Source of the DNA: Bacteroidales bacterium UBA3856
GTDB lineage: Bacteria; Bacteroidota; Bacteroidia; Bacteroidales; UBA932
Length of the DNA stretch: 8,483 bases
Direction of reading: 5' to 3'
Assembly: GCA_002392525.1 (NCBI GenBank)
Contig: DGHE01000113.1
Location: 1-8,483, forward strand
Shown: piece after piece, positions 6,461 to 8,483 of the stretch
How positions within the stretch are numbered: position 1 is the first letter of the stretch
Layout of the letters: each line of letters opens with the position of its first letter
The notes under the pieces: model-generated
The model's input: only the letters and a program-made list of their open reading frames with translations
What the model was told of the DNA's origin: nothing
The model's database searches: none
Translations under genes and position numbers: made by a program

Positions 6461-8065
6461 TTATTTGCAGTCGAACCAAAGTCTGGTAGCCATCTGGTCG
6501 GGACCACCCAGGTACTTGGAGATGGCCTCGCTAAGGTTGGCTGCATTGCTGGTATATTCTTCCTGAGGGTACTTGATCCTGCGGGGACCTTCGTTGGGAA
6601 CGAGTCCGCCGGAGTTGTTGGCCTCGTCGGTGCAGGGGAGGATGTGCGGATAACCGGTGCGACGGATATCGGCCCAGCTCTCATTGCCCAGCGGGAAGTT
6701 GGCAATCCACTTCTGGATCATGATTTTTTCCTGCTTCACCTCGGCGCTGGCGCTGTCGTCCCAGGCCACCGAAAGGTTGGTGAGGATGTTGTTGTAGTCG
6801 TTGGAACCGGCCGGATCGGAGTAGGTGCCCGGAACGGAAGTCATGTCGGCGAGGTAAGCGTCGGCACCGTTCACGCCCCACTGCTCGAAGCTCAGGCGTA
6901 CGCCCTGCTCGTAGAAGTCCTTGGCGCTGCCGCCCATGTTCCATCCGAATACGCCTGCGGCCTCAGCCTTGAGGAAAGCCGTCTCGGCCGGAGCCATGAG
7001 GACGATGGGGGAATTGAGGCGGTCAATCTTGATGCCGGAATACTTGTGGCCCACCGTCTTGTGGTCGGGGATCACAATGCCGTGACGCAGACCCACGTAC
7101 TCGTAGCCGTCCCACTCACTCTTCGTGAAGTAGGCGCTGCGGCGGGGATCCTTGTAACCGTTCATGTAAAGGACGATGTCGGCGGCGGCGTGGGAGTCAC
7201 CGGTGCTGATGCAGGCCGATCCGTCATCGTGCGTGGACACGCGGTTGTAGTTGACGGCTACATAGAGGGGGTTGCCGTCGTTGCCGAAGGCCATGAGCTG
7301 CGCAATGTCATCGGCCGATGCCATTGCGCCGATCTCGTGAGCGGCGACTTCCTCGGCCTTCTGCTGGGCATAGGCGGGGTCGGCATAGCTCATGCGCATG
7401 GCAAGGCGAAGCTTGAGCGAGTTGGCATAGCGGCACCATTTCTCCACGTTACCGCCGTAGATGATATCGGAGGAGGCGGAGAAGTTGTTGGTACGGTTGC
7501 GGGTGAGCACCTCAATGGCGGCGTCCAGTTCCCCGATCATGGTTTTGTAGGCCGTCTCCTGGGAGTCAAAAGGCACCTGGAGAGAGCCGTCGTCGGTGAT
7601 CTTGGAATAAGGCATGGGGCCATAGGTATCGGCGATGCGGTGCATGCCGGCCACTTTGATCACGTTGCCCACGGCCAGGATGGTCTCGTTGGAAGTGACC
7701 TGCTTGAGCTGGCGCAGGTTGGGATAGATGCGGGACGGGAAGTCCTCCATGAGCACCTTGGTCCAGTTGTTCGGCGGGTTTAGGCGGCCGATGGAGTTCT
7801 GGTTGAAGCCGGCGTTGGCGTCGGAGAGATAACCGGCCAGGGGGCCGCCGAGAAGAGCTTCAGTGAACTGGGTGGTGTTGACATCGAGGGCGATGATACC
7901 GTCGGCGAGGCCCAGCAGGGCGGACTTTACGTTGTATCCGTCACGGGCGAGCTCTTCCTCCGTAGCTCCGTAGGGGTCTGTGTTGTACTCCTGGAAGTTG
8001 CGGGTACAGGCGGCCACGCTCACGGCAGCTGCGAGTATCAGAGTATATTTAAAGCAATTTTTCAT
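6461..8065 (-). CDS. SusD-like outer-membrane lipoprotein (SusD-like_2 / RagB type)
   Basis: The glycan-binding lid of a SusC/SusD importer, anchored on the outer membrane surface. The 534-residue protein has a lipoprotein signal (VAAC, Cys20) and the layout of the SusD-like_2 group. N-terminal signatures are NFQEYNTDPYGATEEEL and IYPNLRQLKQ. The TPR-rich middle includes VIKVAGMHRIADTYGPMPYS and VEKWCRYANSLKLRLAMRMSY. The C-terminal block runs from MIQKWIANFPLGNESWADIRRTGYP through the hallmark GPRRIKYPQEEY and SNAANLSEAI to LGGPDQMATRLWFDCK. Length is typical. It begins 13 bases after the SusC stop and has a perfect AAGGAGG Shine-Dalgarno. Its substrate is not readable from sequence; the neighbouring GH18 and GH125 point to N-glycan oligosaccharides. 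Confidence 0.96.
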   Translation of the reverse strand: MKNCFKYTLILAAAVSVAACTRNFQEYNTDPYGATEEELARDGYNVKSALLGLADGIIALDVNTTQFTEALLGGPLAGYLSDANAGFNQNSIGRLNPPNNWTKVLMEDFPSRIYPNLRQLKQVTSNETILAVGNVIKVAGMHRIADTYGPMPYSKITDDGSLQVPFDSQETAYKTMIGELDAAIEVLTRNRTNNFSASSDIIYGGNVEKWCRYANSLKLRLAMRMSYADPAYAQQKAEEVAAHEIGAMASADDIAQLMAFGNDGNPLYVAVNYNRVSTHDDGSACISTGDSHAAADIVLYMNGYKDPRRSAYFTKSEWDGYEYVGLRHGIVIPDHKTVGHKYSGIKIDRLNSPIVLMAPAETAFLKAEAAGVFGWNMGGSAKDFYEQGVRLSFEQWGVNGADAYLADMTSVPGTYSDPAGSNDYNNILTNLSVAWDDSASAEVKQEKIMIQKWIANFPLGNESWADIRRTGYPHILPCTDEANNSGGLVPNEGPRRIKYPQEEYTSNAANLSEAISKYLGGPDQMATRLWFDCK

Positions 8066-8073
8066 GTAAGTGT

Positions 8074-8080
8074 CCTCCTT
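8074..8080 (-). promoter_or_regulatory. Strong ribosome binding site overlapping the SusC stop codon
   Basis: The minus strand reads AAGGAGG 8 bases before the ATG at 8065. The TAA stop of the SusC-like gene (8081-8079) is part of TAAGGAGG, the same arrangement as at 5419-5412. It fixes the SusD start and suggests coupled SusC/SusD translation. Confidence 0.7.
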
Positions 8081-8483
8081 AGAAGTTAATCCTTACGTTG
8101 AAACCGAAGTTCCTGGTGTTAGGAGTCATGAAGTAGTCCAGGCCCTGATAGAAGTTGTTGGTGGTCGATGCCACGGCTTCCGGATCGAAGGGGGCCTTGC
8201 AGTAGATCATCAAGAGGTTGCGTCCCACCAGCTGCAGGGTGATGTCGCAGACATTTCCAAGAGCCTTGCGGGGGAAGGTGTAGCCCAGGGAAACCTCCTG
8301 CAGGCGGACGTTGGTGGCGCTGTAGGTATAGAACTGGGGCACGGTGTCGGTACCGGCGATGGTGGTGTACCACTTGTTGGCGTCAATCATGTCGGAGCCG
8401 TTGATGACAACGCCGCCGGCATCACGGGCGTCGGCGGAATTGGCCGATACGCCGTACCAGTCCAGCTTGGCCTGGGTGTTGGA
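8079..8483 (-). CDS. SusC-like TonB-dependent outer-membrane transporter, C-terminal end (5' part outside window)
   Basis: The frame is open through the right edge, giving 134 C-terminal residues of a protein that normally exceeds 900. Visible are the last beta-barrel strands of a SusC/RagA transporter: DMIDANKWYTT, then the family signature YSATNVRLQEVSLGYTFPRK, the strand ITLQLVGRNLLMIY, a DPEA loop, the NFYQGLDYFMTPNTRNFGFNV segment and the terminal aromatic RINF expected of outer-membrane barrels. It would import glycan using TonB energy together with the SusD protein encoded next. Whether it carries an N-terminal STN domain for signalling to the ECF sigma factor cannot be seen. The Met at 8390 is internal, not a start. 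Confidence 0.95.
   Translation of the reverse strand, partial: SNTQAKLDWYGVSANSADARDAGGVVINGSDMIDANKWYTTIAGTDTVPQFYTYSATNVRLQEVSLGYTFPRKALGNVCDITLQLVGRNLLMIYCKAPFDPEAVASTTNNFYQGLDYFMTPNTRNFGFNVRINF

Noticed and set aside
5504..7783. A 759-codon open frame on the plus strand, antisense to the SusD-like and GH18-like genes
   Set aside because: It spans two well-supported minus-strand genes and their junction, and its translation is low-complexity (rich in Val, Gly and His) with no family motif. It is explained by GC-rich codon bias leaving the antisense frame open.
1..8483. CRISPR arrays, tRNA or rRNA genes, insertion sequences, integrases
   Set aside because: No regularly spaced repeats, no tRNA-like cloverleaf noticed by eye, and no transposase or integrase motifs; almost all bases are covered by PUL genes.

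Overview
The window looks like part of a polysaccharide utilization locus (PUL) from a gut-type Bacteroidota, most likely a Bacteroidales member. The basis is a SusC/SusD pair, runs of lipoproteins with MKK/MKN signal peptides, BT_3987-type N-terminal (DUF1735) domains, a Bacteroides-type ECF sigma factor and a TAnnTTTG promoter box. The coding sequence is GC-rich, with GCC, GAC and AAC favoured. That would fit Alistipes or related uncultured Bacteroidales better than AT-rich Bacteroides, but this placement is inference.

Layout. On the minus strand, read from right to left: the C-terminal end of a SusC-like TonB-dependent transporter (8483-8079, cut by the window edge); a SusD-like lipoprotein (8065-6461); a GH18-fold lipoprotein that has lost its catalytic acids (6445-5417); a DUF1735 plus LamG lipoprotein (5404-4223); a DUF1735 plus GH18 endo-beta-N-acetylglucosaminidase with its catalytic residues intact (4219-2813); and a three-repeat bacterial Ig-like lipoprotein with an extra C-terminal module (2807-1647). 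These six genes are separated by 3 to 15 bases and look like one operon. It ends at a strong intrinsic terminator (1638-1605). Directly behind the terminator is an ECF sigma factor gene (1571-990) with its own TATATTTG box almost touching the start codon. On the plus strand, the 3' part of a GH125 exo-alpha-1,6-mannosidase gene enters from the left edge (to 1016). Its last 27 bases overlap the end of the sigma gene, tail to tail.

How the genes fit together (inference from family knowledge). The surface GH18 cuts N-glycans between the two core GlcNAc residues. The SusD protein, the inactive GH18-like protein, the LamG protein and perhaps the Ig-like protein hold the glycan at the cell surface. 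SusC/SusD import it, and GH125, probably with GH92 enzymes outside the window, trims alpha-mannose. The gene order SusC-SusD-GH18-like-DUF1735/LamG-GH18 resembles, from memory, the high-mannose N-glycan locus around BT3983-BT3987 of Bacteroides thetaiotaomicron. I therefore regard the window as a variant of a known type of system, not a wholly new one. The most distinctive parts are the inactive/active GH18 pair, the terminal Ig-like protein, the strong Shine-Dalgarno sites that share bases with the upstream stop codons, and the nearly leaderless sigma gene with no anti-sigma gene next to it.
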